Source: Topomyia yanbarensis (taxonomy: Eukaryota; Arthropoda; Insecta; Diptera; Culicidae). Taken from it: 64,000 bases of DNA. The notes under the pieces are model-generated. The model saw only the letters and a program-made list of their open reading frames with translations. It was not told where the DNA came from and ran no database searches. Position 1 is the stretch's first letter, and each line of letters starts with the position of its first letter. The DNA is taken from NCBI RefSeq assembly GCF_030247195.1, contig NC_080672.1:370396166-370460165 (forward strand), read 5' to 3'. Position numbers and translations under genes: made by a program. This document shows positions 12,561 to 25,165 of this stretch, in pieces.

Positions 12561-14700
12561 ATTATTAACGCCAAAACGGCTTATTTTAGGTAAATAGTAT
12601 CTTCGGAGAATTTAATGGAGGAAATATGTTCTTTCTTTTGTTATTGTGCTTTTGCTGATTAATCCCCCTATGAGTGAGATATTTTCACAAATTTTTTTGG
12701 AAGTGATTATATCGAAATGATGTCTTCAGCAAATTTGTAGCTCTTACTTTTGCGAATAACTTTACTGAAGACTTCAAATATCTATTTTGAATACTTTAAA
12801 AGTTATGGCTTGTTGTTTGTGGATTACTCTTCGTCGCCTATTTATTGTTCAATATAGTAATAATTCATTGAAATAAGCCAAACATTATTTCGATAAATCG
12901 AGTTTTGTATTTCATTTTTCTATCTACAACCGCTAGAAATAATCACCGAACACTTCCAAGTTGTCTGGGAGGAACTTGATAACTTATCAGTGCAAAAATG
13001 TTCATTTGTGCGAACCTTCTGACTGCAATTTTTCTAACTTATAACCATCGGATCGATCTGAAACATATCGGAAATTGAAAAGCGAAATAAATAACTCCTA
13101 GCAACGAAGTAGCCAAGAGAAGGTTTTGGGGTTTAACACCATACAACTCCCCCTTCCACCACACCCAAAAAAATATTGGATTGAAGTTCAAAATTTATTG
13201 ATGTAGACTGATTTAATTCAATATTACAATAACAATTATCTGATCCGTAGATTGATAACCTGTTGTTGTAAACATCATGAGGACTTTTGATAAATTGTCG
13301 GAATGGGGTCCTGATATGTAACTGATCTATTGGTCTTGATTTCACAGTTGTCTAATAGCATCAATATCAAATTCCTGCCTGAAAACATTCCAATAGAAAA
13401 TTCCAGAGTTCTGTAATCAATCATAATCCTCAGATTTATTTTCAAATTTTCAGCTTTTTTCCTACACAATATTACGAAAGCTTATTAAACAATTTTTCCT
13501 AATAAGTTAGTGAAAATTATAAACTATTTGAAATTTTTTAATAGTTTTATTTTTTATTTAACCGTGATTTTTTAATAAATAGTGACCATCGCTTCACAAC
13601 GTAGTCTATTTTTCATGGCTTGCGGTGAGCACGATCTCTCGAATTGCTGAACTGAAAGCTATGGAATAGAAATTAATTTTTAGTATTCTTTACAGACCCG
13701 CTGGTGCCCTAAGACGATTTCGCTAGATTTTTAGAGCACTGTGCACTAGACTGCCCAGAAAAATGATGAATTTTTGAAAACTCAATCGGCCCACCCCTGA
13801 GTGGATTCCTAGTCCCACCAGAAGTACTTGTACCAAATTTGAAGCAAATCGGACAAGTCTAACTACCGGACCAACGTGCCTGAAGTTTATATTGGATTTT
13901 TCAACAATTTACATGGAGAAAACTCACTAGCTCGTATTTTCGCCGCTAGGTGGCACTGTATACATCGTATTATCACTGTAAGTGAAAATAAGAAAGATAT
14001 TTTAATTATCTACAACTTTGTCGAAGACTGCTAGTAAATCCGGCTATGTTAAAAGAAGTTATTAAACTTTTAACGAAGTGATGTCTGAGTCAGTTTTGCA
14101 TGGGGCCTAGCAGTGCATGGTTGTGTATCAGTACTCGAGTCCCGCGAACTATATATTTTTGTGAAATAATGGTTAGATTTAGCCGAATAGTATGTTTACA
14201 AGAATTATAGTAAATAATACGAGTTATGTTTTGGTTAGAAAATTTTAGTTCCACCTGTGACCGCATAGAGGGCGCCACTACTAACTTTTCATAGAAGAGA
14301 TACCACTGCTAGTATCGCCCTTTTCAAGAAAAAGCGTTGATTTCTTAGTTCTCAGTCGCGTTGGAAATTTGAGTAAAATATAAACTTCAAATCAATTAAA
14401 AAAATCGTTTTTTTTTGTTTCAGTACAATATATAACCCCTTTAGGAAAATTCAGTTTTCCCACCACAATATAGATATTTTATTAACAGAGCATTAACAAT
14501 AATTCGTTGGTATGTCTATTTTATGGGCCATTTTTTCGCTTTCCCATTGATTTGGTTTGAGATTTCTAGCACTATGCTGATTTGAGCGATTCTCTGAGTC
14601 CTGCCACTATCCCATGTAGTATGTGTTATCAAAAACATCGCGAAGCATCAAGTTCTAAATGCTCTCAAACGATATAATATCCGAAGAGTGCTAAGAGTTA
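12561..14700. other. No gene recognised, probably transposon-derived
   Basis: Stops in all frames. Phrases such as GTACCAAATTTGAAGCAAATCGGACAAG (13829) have the look of dispersed repeats but have no second copy here. Confidence 0.4.
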
Positions 14701-14778
14701 TAAGAAATGTCTCATCACACTGCTAGGTGGATTAAACACGTTTTTATTACAAACATAATGTTCACTCTTCAAAAAACG

Positions 14779-15971
14779 TCAATGAATATTGGAGAAAGGG
14801 CCCTGGTCAGCCGTACGACGCAACTTAGTCGCGATGCTCTCACAGAAGCGCTGGACGGCACCGACGACCATCTTCCGAATACAATTCCGGATCCTGTTGG
14901 TCAACTGCTTCGTATCCTTGACCCACCAATTATTTTTTGAATACTAGCGCACTGAGGAAGCCGAAAAAATCCTCAATGGGACGGCACTGTGGCAAATTGG
15001 TCCGGTTCCTTTCATTCGGCACGTACGGTATCTTTTTCTTCTCAAAATACTCCAGTGTCTTCTTGGCGTAATAGGAAGACGCCTTGTCCGGCCAGAAGAA
15101 GTACTTCCCATTCGCAAGATGCTCCTTTAAGAACGGCAGAAGAATTTTCTCAAAACACTCCCCTTGGTACACTTGTTGATTGATGGCCAGATCGTTCGGC
15201 TTGAACCACGGATTTAAAATCCCTCTGTCCGATATGGCGATGTACAGCATTTTTTTCAAATTTATGCTTAAACTTATATTTTACTTCGGGGGGTGTGACC
15301 GACTTGTTGCTGGAATAGTAGCTGTCATTTCCTGGAATGTGGGTCTTCGAGCGCGGAAAGTGACTTTCGTCGACCAGCACGAACGACGTCCCGCGGTAGT
15401 TTTTTTTTTATTTCGATTATAGAGGTTTTAACCTTAAGGTCATTCGCCTCTTCGGGTTAGAAAAATCTCTTATGAAAAATTTCTAACCCTATGTGCGAGG
15501 TCGGGACTCGAACCCAGGTGCGCAGCGTACAAGGCAATCGATTTACCAACTACGCTACACCCACCCCCCGCGGTAGTTCTTCGTCATCCATTTCACAATC
15601 GCTATCTACTCGTCCGTGTACTCGGAGAACCGAGTGTTCTTCTGACAGATGATGTCCTCCATCTTGAGAGTTCGGTGAATCAAGGAATGGGCGCAATGAT
15701 ATATTCTGCCAGCGTCCCGCTAGCTCGTTCCGTCCTTCTGGTCAAATAGCTTTTTCAACGCTTCCTTCTTCTTCTTCATCGTCATTATCTTCACCGGACG
15801 GCCGCTACCGGCCTCCTGCTCCACGCTCGGGGATGCCAGGATCCGGTAAACTGTACTCACGGGCACGTTTTCGTCTCGAAAGTGGTCTACCGTAAAATCT
15901 TTTCCACGATGACCATGCGTTTCGTAAAACCGTACAACACGCTCGCGGAGTGCTTGATGTTTCGACGCCAT
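14779..15971 (-). pseudogene. ITm-superfamily DD37E transposase (mosquito ITmD37E type), split by a SINE
   Basis: Transposase of the IS630-Tc1-mariner superfamily, which moves DNA by cut and paste. The N-terminal HTH region starts at an ATG at 15971 (MASKHQALRERVVRFYETHG, then VSTVYRILAS and the GSGRPVK hinge). After an interruption by a SINE, a VLVDESHF segment carries the first catalytic Asp (about 15375). The block at 15259-14930 holds FFWPDKASSYYAKKT with the second Asp and CRPIEDFFGFL with the Glu; exactly 37 residues lie between them, which defines DD37E. This family is known from mosquitoes. An in-frame TAA at 14930 and frameshifts near 15250 and 15720 inactivate it; homologous coding continues past the TAA to about 14779. 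Element termini were not identified. Confidence 0.9.
15402..15567 (-). mobile_element. tRNA-derived SINE (Feilai-like) inside the DD37E transposase
   Basis: On the minus strand the element begins with a pol III promoter: A box TAGCGTAGTTGG (15557-15546) and B box GGGTTCGAGTCCC (15515-15503). A tRNA-unrelated body and an A-rich tail follow. It is flanked by a direct repeat of CCCGCGGTAGTT (15390-15401 and 15567-15578), a target-primed insertion signature. The same transposase bases sit at both borders. Similar to the Feilai SINEs of Aedes; the family name is from memory, not from a search. Confidence 0.88.
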
Positions 15972-16139
15972 CTTCGATCGAACTAACAGCACCCGAGAAA
16001 AAAGAAACATGCCACCCATTTCTAGGCAATACAGAGAGCAGTTCTCTTGGAAAGAAAAAAATTACGCACTTTTCTTTAATTACAGAAAAGTATTAAATCA
16101 TTCTAATTTTTTATTGAACACCCGTTATTCAGTTAGTTT

Positions 16140-17510
16140 ACCAATACCCATATTGTTAGGTCCATAGAAAATTTTGATTACCAGATGGCGCCATTTAAAA
16201 TTGTAAGATTGCAACGAAAATCGCTTTCTGACATTAACTCTTACACCCCATTCCGAAAATACCAATAATGTTAAGCACATCAAGCATTTTGCTCAGCTGG
16301 AAGTCACCATCTCATACATCAAAATGTATTTAATAAATCAATTTCTGTCATTTACTCGTTAACTTTCTTTCGAAAATCTCCATTTTGTTTGTTGTATAGA
16401 GCACTGTCGACATACAGTAAAGACCCGATTTTATCAGTCCCCGATTTTGTCTACCCCCAATGAGCTATGGCAAACGAACCAATTCGCGCATAAATGCTTT
16501 CTTTGGCATATTTTTCTGGAGTCAAAGATTCAAAAATAAAGATGCATATGTATCAATATTTTTTTTAATTATTCATTGAAAATTTAAGATTAACAATAAA
16601 AAGGATTATGAGGCTGTGTCTAGGGACTGCCGGAACCGGAAGTCGGCATCATGGATTTCTATATGGTCTAAAAATTCGATTTCCGTCTTGTACTCGTCAA
16701 TACCACTCTGGAAAACCCATATTGATTAGATTGTAGAAAATTTTCTAAACCGGAAGTCGCCATCTTGAATTTCAAAATGATCTAAAACATCGATAACCGT
16801 CATCTACTTAACAATTCCATCCCAAAAATACCAAAATTGTTGAGTTTGTGAAGAGTTTTCCACACCGGAAGTGGCCATCTTGGATTTCAAAATGGCCCAA
16901 AACATCGGTTTTCGTCATCTACTCGTCAATCCCATTCCGAAAAAACACACCTCTTTAAGGATATAGTTTTCTAAACCAGAAAGAGCCATCTTGGGTTTCA
17001 AAATGGCCTAAAACATCAATCTCCGTCATCTACTCAACAATCCCATCCAGAAAATACCCATTTTGTTTAGTTTAATAAGAGTTTTCTGAACCGGAAGTGG
17101 CCATTTTGGATTTCAAAATGGCCTACAACATCGATTTCTGTCATCTACTCGTCAATTCCATTCCGAAAATACACACCTTTTTGAGGTTATAGAGAGTTTT
17201 CTAAACCGGAAACAGCCATCTTGGATTTCAAAATGGCCTACAACATCGATTTCCGTCATCTACTCAACAATCATATTCCGAAAATACCCATATTGTTGAG
17301 TTCAAAAAGAGTTTTCTGAACCGGAAGTGGCCATCTTGGATTTCAAAATGGCCAAAAACATCGATTTCCATCATCTACTCGTCAATTCAATTCCGAAAAT
17401 ATCAATATTGTTGAGCTTATAAAAAGTTTTCCAAAGCGGAAGTAGTCATCTTTGATTTAAAATTGGTCCAAATCATCGATTTCCGTCATCTACTTCTACC
17501 CATTTAGAAA
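16140..17510. repeat. 115-bp satellite array
   Basis: CATCTTGGATTTCAAAATGG or a close variant recurs at 16648, 16761, 16876, 16987, 17102, 17217, 17332 and 17447. Spacings are 111-115 bp, mostly exactly 115. Each unit also has CATCGATTTCCGTCATCTAC, ATTCCGAAAATACCCATATT and TTTCTRAACCGGAAGT. Two weaker units precede the array (16150-16400); TIR-like sequence CAGTAAAGACCCGATTTTAT lies at 16419. Confidence 0.92.
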
Positions 17511-17711
17511 TTACCCAGCTTTTATTAGTAATAGTTAGCTAAGAATATTTTAACTCGTGTATAACTTCACACGGTACTGTTTGTACTTAAACCTTTTTTA
17601 ACGAGCTTGGTTCTTAAAAAAGAGCTCGTCGTGTCGAATTTAGTTCACAAAAAAGTTACGTGAATCGAATATTACGTAAACAAAGAGTTCGTAAATGGAG
17701 GTTTCAGTGTA

Positions 17712-18769
17712 ATGGATTCCACTTCTCGTTATTTCGACATGATCCCCTTAAGGAACTTCAAGTTAGTGCGCGGTGCAAATCGATGTACCTGGACTTCTTC
17801 ATCAGCGATATACATCTTCACAATGATGTTTTCAGCCTCGGCTGACCTTCTGACGCCCAAATCACCTGTTGGAACTGTTCCACCCACCGCATGTTTGGTC
17901 TAATTCGAGTTTGTTTAAAGCCACTCACAATGGTAATTCTTGCACGTGAAGACACGATTCACTTCTGCAGTTATCTGATTTTACTGCGCAGCCGTAGGAG
18001 TGATACTGTACTGTTTGTGCAGTGGATAAGCAACAAAGAAATAGAAATTGATTTTTTTCGACACGTTTCTTCGCCGAAAAAGACTCTAGTGTAGATAGAC
18101 TAAAATTCAGCTTCCTACCTAGCAAACTTGGCTTGGTAGCAGAATTCAATGTTCTTCTATAGGAAAAGCGAGGCATGAACGCATCAGATATTGTAGTAAC
18201 TGTGGGTAGGTGAATTGAAAAAAACTTAGCAAATGCCATGAAATAAAAACATGCTACCAAATTTTTAACATATTGTTTTTGCTTTTAAAAGGACGGTATT
18301 TATACACAATTTTACGACCAGAATAAAAATGCTGATGAAAGCCGTACTCAACAAATTTCTTAGAAATGTAGTTAAGAGTATCATATGAAAAGGTAGATAT
18401 TTTTTCTGTCGATGGCGGTGGGTCTTGGCAAAAAATAAGTTGTTTCCAAGGAGAGATTCAAAATTTTGCGTCGAAATGTTACAAGGGGTTTCTAAAATCT
18501 CCGAAAAAACTATGTCATTTGTGTATGGCCCCTAACCAATAAAAGTATATTTTTTAATATTTTATTTCCCTCTGGTGTTATTTAGTTTCTTTTGACAAAA
18601 CAATTTCAATATCTTTATTTTACCGGTATTGAGATCATCAGTACCGTAGAGCCGGTACTCGCATGAAAGTGTCGATACTAGGAACCGAACGTGAAATGCC
18701 TCGTGCTAGCACATTTGCGACTAGTGCTATTGACCCATGTCTTATATCCGACCACAACTCGCAATATTT
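17712..18769. other. No gene recognised
   Basis: Unique to this window. Short open frames without domains. Confidence 0.45.
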
Positions 18770-19660
18770 GTGCTGTTACGGTCAATATGACTGTTGATAA
18801 CATAAACAAGAAATACGTCTATTGTTTGGCATATTTGCCGCATAATGAACCTGGCACCTTCTGATGATATGAAATGGGTTGTATCATATTGTGATAGAAA
18901 TGGATTTCCCTCCATAATCGGCGATGACGCAAATGCCCACCACGTAATTTGAGGCAGCTCAGATATCAATTTGGGAGGCACCGAATTGATGGAATACGTA
19001 AGTAGTAAAAATCTGCATATACTGAATGCAGGAAATCGCCCAACATTTGCACGAGCTGGCAGAGAAGAGGTGTTAGATGTAACTCTCTGCCCTGACGGTA
19101 TTATGCATGTAGTTGGTAAACTAGCTCGTACCGAACGAGCACAAACCGTCATTATCTAATCATAAGTACATCGTCTTTGATCACTTAAACGTCTCCCTAG
19201 ATATCGTGACATATCGTAATCCCAAATCAACGAACTGAGACCTCTTCGAAGAGGCCTTAGCGACTAAGTTTCATGGGTATCTTCCGACGATTGGATTTCC
19301 AAGCGACTTGGATGAGGTCGCGGATAAAACAAGCTCATTCATAGTAGCAGCATACCAAGAGGCTTGTCCGCTTCGAGTTATGCGTGCTGGAACATCTTGG
19401 TGGAATACCGAATGTTCGATTCAAAAAGATGTGTAGAATAGCTTCTTTGACGCAGAGACCGGTCGGAGGCATTTAAGTTGGCTCCCAACGTATATAACAA
19501 TACCCTTCGATCCGCTGAGCGAAGTGGTTGGTAAAGCCTTTGCACAAATGGCACAAAGACTTTCATGTCAGTTCCAAGATTCGATCTTGGGCTGCAACCG
19601 AACATGCCAATCATTGGCGTAGCTTGCAAACTTACGTTAAAATAAAGCTTTTTCTGCTGG
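18770..19660 (+). pseudogene. LINE AP-endonuclease domain fragment (Jockey/R1-like ORF2 N-terminus)
   Basis: The plus strand translates, across several frames, to parts of the apurinic-like endonuclease that nicks target DNA for non-LTR retrotransposons. Seen in order: an IIGDDANAHH segment (GDFNAHH in active copies) near 18920, GGTELMEYVSSKNLHILNAG at 18971-19030, RPTFARAGREEVLDVTL near 19040-19090, then a decayed SDH segment and a linker with WWNTEC near 19390. Stops and frameshifts are frequent. No reverse transcriptase follows; the similarity fades at about 19660. Confidence 0.8.
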
Positions 19661-19899
19661 ATGTGAGTCCGAAATAATTGCAGTACATATTCTAGTCAGT
19701 GCACTGACTGGACATTAGAGTGGGACATGGTTACATGAAAAAATAAAATTTAGCTCCGAGTAACTTTTTGGGTCCCATTTAGCTCCCAGAACAACTCTGC
19801 AAATTTTTAGTTCGATCGGTGAAACTATATTTTTGCGCCCACGGTTTAAAGTTTACATGGGATTTCGTAAGGGGAAATTGTCTTTTGCAAATTAATTCT

Positions 19900-22340
19900 T
19901 CCAAGAGTCGCCCTTTACCTCCTAAAAATAAATAGATGTCTGATTTTTATTGGAAATTTCAATATTCCAACAATCATCGCCGAAAACCACCTCCAGTCAT
20001 AAACCCTTGCCAAAAGTCTTATTAAGTCTTGTTGTAAAACTATAATCATCCGTAAAAAACTGCACACTCCGAAGAATAGATAAATGCACAAAATTTGCAA
20101 AAACACGGTTATTCTGACGTACGCCAATCTTCCCGTTACGCACCAAACCAAACCCCTTTCTAACGGAACCCTTTGCTAATAGAAAGGATTCAATAAAAAT
20201 GTACCGTTTAACCCTTAACATAACCCTGCAAATATCCACCAAAGAATCGCTCGGTTTGCGAAAAAACTGCAAATTCCATATGACAAGCCATCGAATCGTT
20301 TCCTCTTTGTAGTATTTTCGGCCTCTGAGTAGTTCTCGAAAAATTCCCCGAAATTAGACATCAATAAACTATGTCATGAAACCAAGCGAATCCTTCCCCC
20401 GTCCTTGAAGGATCCCTAAACATCTCACTATCTATCGACTTTGACTAAGATTGCTTGAAATATCTGCAGTCCGTCATAAAACTAGGATAAACTCTACCAT
20501 AAACTGTGCCATACAAAATTGCAAACTGGCAAACCCCGTTCAATCCTTGCCAATAATCGTCCCAATTCGCCATAAAAGCTCGGAATCCTTTCTGGGGTTT
20601 AAATTTTCTGCACGAAGGATCTCCGGAGCTTTCTTTAATGCCGGTTATTAGCAAAAATGTTCCCTTCCACTCCCCTGATGTCTCACTCCTTTATGCAAGT
20701 GGCAACGAAAGGATGGAACACAGAATGGGAAAGGATTCTCTGGCAATTTTCCTTTTCTTTTTGTTTTGTTCGGCAAGTCAAAGCGTACAGGACCGTTTAT
20801 GGTACTGGCTTTACACTGCGCACTGGCTAGGATGGAGCAGGGTAAAGCGAGGCCATCAGGTAAGAAATACTCCTTTTTGCTCGAGCCTCTTCTGGGTTCC
20901 CGGGGTAACCCGTTTCGCATGCTTCAGCTTTGAGGTGAGAGAGAAGGGGTATGGAATGCAAAAATTTTGCATACCTGGATAGGGGGTGATTATCATTTAC
21001 GATGGAGGATAAGCAGAAAGAAGAATAGTTTTAGGAGTGGAAAGCGACAGAAAATCGAAAAAAAATCGAACGAAAGTGAGAACGTTGAAGTTGATGACAG
21101 TTTATGCGTGTTCGTTGGATTGAAGAACAATTTATTTCTATATGAATTGCTCATCGATAAAGTATTTTCCGATTCGCGTGCTTTATACAATTTTTTTCAC
21201 AAAAGATTTATCAATATCAATCCATAATCAACAATGACATGATGATGCCACGGGTAATGCTTCGTGCGTGCTTATTTGCAAATTATATGATTGTCGCCTT
21301 CCTTCTATAAGAAAAGGTTACGCAATCACGCCACGTCGCGTACCGGAGTACAACATTCTAATTTGATAGACTGTGCAGCGAACACCGGGAGACCTAAATA
21401 CACGAAAGATCTTAATATAGGTATCACTACTATTTTGATATTTGTACGATTACAATTTCTACTCCATAATTGTAGGATTGAGAATAAGTCACTTGTACAT
21501 ATAGTTGATTTTAGTTAGAAGCTGGTATTCTAACTAAAATCAACTATATGTACAAGTAACTTATTCTCAATCCTACAATTATGGAGTAGAAATTGTACCC
21601 TTGATTTCTATACCCAGGTAAATCGGATTAAACCGAAAACAAACAAGAGTTGTTTGAACAGAAAAGCTAATCCTTTTAGGATCTAATTTCACTTTCACCC
21701 GATTTGGTTCTGGATTCGTCCTCATACAGAGTTCAAATTTCATTAAGACTCATAAAATGGTAAATAAAAATCTATTAACCTGTGAACAGAAGTCTGTCCA
21801 ACCACCATAGGGTATGCACTGCCGATCGGATGCCGAAAGGGTTAATCCTATTAACGGTAGCAATTACGGACTCGGTTACTTTACACAGGTTTTCCAATCA
21901 TTAGACCCCGCTACCGTCTAAGAGAATACAAGATACTAATCCAATTGTGCGTGACGAAACTGGCCAATAATGGGATTAACTCTTTCTCTAACCCTACCTG
22001 GAGCAACGTCGACGGGTAGCTAATTTAACCCCACATGCCTAACCAGTGAGTGACGATTGGTTGGTCAAAAACAAACAGAGGGTTGATCTATGGGTCAACC
22101 CTTTCTGTGCTCAGCTTCAATAAAATTTTATGCATTCCACTGTGTATCAGTTCTACTCGAAGAAACCCTTTTTCTGTGGCGGATTGACACCACCAGTCGA
22201 CACTGCTGCCAGCGGTCAAAAGAGGTATCTTCTTGTAGGCGTACTTAGTTGGAAGTCGCAGCAAGCTCTGCGCGTGTGGCCCTATCGGGTAGAGAACAAT
22301 TTTTCAAACTGTTAGGCTGTGCGCTGCTGAAAAAGGGTCA
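19900..22340. promoter_or_regulatory. Low-repeat island 1 with AAAGGGTTAATCC motifs
   Basis: No transposon hallmarks except the hairpin at 21.5 kb. Motifs: AACCCTTT near 20168, TAACCCTTA at 20210, TAATCCTTTTAGGAT near 21668, AAAGGGTTAATCCTATTA at 21836-21853, GGGATTAAC at 21972 and GGTCAACCCTTT near 22092. TAATCC is the core recognised by K50 homeodomains (Bicoid/Otd class). An enhancer role is inference. Confidence 0.4.
21451..21597. repeat. Near-perfect 70-bp-arm hairpin
   Basis: Left arm 21451-21520 and right arm 21528-21597 are reverse complements with apparently a single mismatch (AAGTCACTT against AAGTTACTT), round a 7-nt loop GCTGGTA. No target duplication is evident and no similar sequence is seen elsewhere in the window. 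The very low arm divergence means it is young or under selection or gene conversion. Confidence 0.92.
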
Positions 22341-25165
22341 AGTAGTTGGTCATAACTGGACATGGTCATTGCATTGAAAAATCCAATGAAGGGTATTTAT
22401 TACGATCCGACTAGCAGTAGTTGTAGTTTAAAGTTAGTAGTAATGGTCGGGAAGATTTAGAAATTAAAATACCAACTCTAAACCGAAAATTTGAAACAAT
22501 CAAACATACGATTTGAAACATTCAAAACCCCGAACCGAACGCGATTTATTTCGAATATAAAGAACATACGAATTAAATTTATTGAACCAAAGTTCATTAG
22601 TGATCAGGAATTAGAACACATTGACTAGATTGGCACAATAAGCACGTTCATCGGAGACTTGTGCCACGCCGTGTCGTTTCATTTTTGCACAGTATGAAAG
22701 AATGTCAAGAGGACTACAAGTTGCCCATAAATCGCGAACGGCAGCAAAGGTGGGAAGATCGTATCACACAAAAAAAATCTTCAAAAAAAATCTACAAAAA
22801 AATCTTCAAAAAAAAATCTTCAAAAAAATCATCAAAGGTCGTCAAACGGTGGGATAACAAAATTCTCACAAGTTTCCTATCTCATGCCTCCACGCGAGTC
22901 TAAGTCTATTGATGACAATTGGTCCTTAGACCGGCGACGACTGAGTACTATCAGCCTTCTGCCGATAGTAGCAGAATGAGAACAGATCTAGCCGAGAAAG
23001 CATTGCCGTAAAAATGAATAGTTGATCGGAAATTAGCCCCATAAGACTTTAATCTGACTAGTATCGATGATCACTGGTCAATACGTATTCGAAATTCGCC
23101 GCGTCTGTTTTTATGAACCTAATTTCAAGCTCCATTATTGCTAACAAGCCCGTGCATCAGCTTAACAGTCCTTTATATTGCCCTTCAGTGTTCGTTATTA
23201 TACTTGTATTCCACAAACAATCCGATATGGAAAATAAGAAATACTTTCCTTGATTTATAACATCTCGCGCTATCATAACTCTTTGCCACACGGTAGTTTT
23301 CAAACCAATAAATATATCGTAAAGAAGAAGTAGCGAATTCTGTCCAAATACTGTTGCAATGAATAGTGATCCGGCCCATTACGCAGATAAGATTAGCTTT
23401 TCTAGACAATACCCCGACGGTCGGCTGTGTGGAGTTCAAATTGCTTTTGTTTAGGGAACATAGTATACTCTCGGTAGCCAGCTGCCCAGAGTTTAAAAAG
23501 AACCAAAAACTAAACAAGATCTTCTCTGTTTCGAGTGATCGTGCACTCGAAAAGTAACTAAACAACTACCTATTAAAATATGCTTTACGCATCCTAGACC
23601 TGATACCCTTCCAAACTACCAACTCCGCGACACCTATGGAAGAGTCTGATGAATCATCGTCCTTCCGTTAAGTATGTGGAGCATCAACACTTCCTGTCTA
23701 CCTTATCCTTTATCCTTCCCCGTGAACGATGAAGATGGGGGCGGCCGGCAATGATGGCAACCTCATGCTGTTGAGGTTTTAATATGGGTCGGATTGGTAT
23801 GAATTCCTACTTACCATTTCCTAAGCAACTCTTATTAGATAATCAGCAGTCAAACATGATGAAGTCAGTGTGCAATCCGCCAAAATCATCGTCACAACGC
23901 AACGCAACGCAACACAAAAAAAATCTTCAAAGCAAAAAGGTCAATTACTTGGGGCGAAGCCATACACTACACTACCACAAAAAACATATTTCGGTATTCA
24001 GCACACAGGAAAGAATCAGCAGTGCGAACAAACTAAAACAAAAACTTGAAAATGTATTGAAATGCAATTTTAGGTATTAATAATCAATTATTTCAAGTTA
24101 TTGAAGTGATTGCTGATTACAGAGATTTTATTGTTATATGAAAATTAAATTCGACTCGAGACACTGTAACGTTTGATGTGAAACTAGTCATTACCAGTTA
24201 TTAGATTTCGCATGACCATTTCCTGCGAGTATAATACTGGGCGCTTGTCATCTAACAGCGGATGAGATTCTTTTATGCGATGTCGACGCTTGATTTGTCC
24301 GGCTGAAAAATATGGCATGCTTGGTTTTACAAATCATTCGTTAGCATCCATGATCTGGATACATAGTTGGAATCGACGAAAATGAAATATAAGGAAATGC
24401 GTTTCAACTAGTTTGATTTTCGATGAGGTGAAATTTGGCTCACTCTGGAGGATACAGATGCACAGAATATAACATTTATTTTCAATTAGGCTAAAAATGG
24501 AAACATTTTTTGCTAAATAATGATTGAATAGATGTTTAAAAACGGTATCCCGAAGGCTCAGACATCATACAACCCCTTGAAAAGACCAAAAGTGTAGTCC
24601 ATGCCCAGTTTCACAAATGGTCCCATAAATACACCAAAACATCTGATCTACCTGACCATGGTTTTGATCTCATTTAAAATATTATCAAAAACTCATACAG
24701 TGGAGGTGAAATTGAACCATGACCATAGGGATATTATGGGCTTTTCGTTTGCTCGGGTATACTGACAGTTTATTCTAGGAGCGGTGATAGAGAATATACA
24801 AACCAAAAAAATCTGAATTTTATCGTTGACGTAATTGCAAACATGACACAATTCAACAAACCGTAATTTACGAAATGACGGAACATTACCGTATTCCGTT
24901 TAATTTTACATGAAACATATACTTTACATGCGCAATGACATAAAATTACACTTCCTACCATTCAGAACAAACGCTGTATGACGAGTAAAATTACATGATT
25001 TACGAAACTAAACGTCATGTAAAATTAAAATCAAACGTAAAACTAAGTCATTTTTGTTGCTCGTATATGTCAGGGTATATTTTCTAGGTGTCACTATATT
25101 TTCTAGGTGTGTAGCTTCTCCCGAATAATGCCTAAATAAAGATTAATTACCCTATTGTACAAGAA
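22341..25165. other. No gene recognised
   Basis: Apart from the small A-rich minisatellites, nothing. A 126-codon minus frame at 23185-23565 and a 98-codon plus frame at 23784 lack domains and splice support. Confidence 0.4.
22757..22835 (+). repeat. A-rich minisatellite
   Basis: Six copies of AAAAAAATCTTC (12-13 bp), with the related AAAAAAAATCTTC recurring at about 23915 next to a short run of CGCAA repeats. Confidence 0.7.

Larger units (their letters stand above)
9549..17709. mobile_element. Possible pogo/Tigger-like element, 8.2 kb, filled with nested insertions
   Basis: TA-CACTGGAACCTCTATTCACGAAC at the left faces CACTGAAACCTCCATTTACG (minus strand) at the right, which also abuts a TA (17710). 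Similarity continues loosely for about 70 bp. CACTGAAACCTCNATT is a typical pogo/Tigger terminus. The span is far larger than an element of this type, but it encloses several identifiable insertions. Two independent solo ends is the alternative; no pogo transposase is seen. Confidence 0.4.

Noticed and set aside
15503..15557. Possible tRNA gene (A and B boxes) at 15.5 and 35.9 kb
   Set aside because: No acceptor-stem pairing; target duplications and A-rich tail show a SINE.
16640..17480. CRISPR-like array from regularly spaced repeats
   Set aside because: The whole 115-bp unit is repeated, spacers are not unique, and the genome is an insect's.
18742..19152. 136-codon minus-strand open frame
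   Set aside because: Antisense shadow of the LINE endonuclease remnant read on the plus strand.
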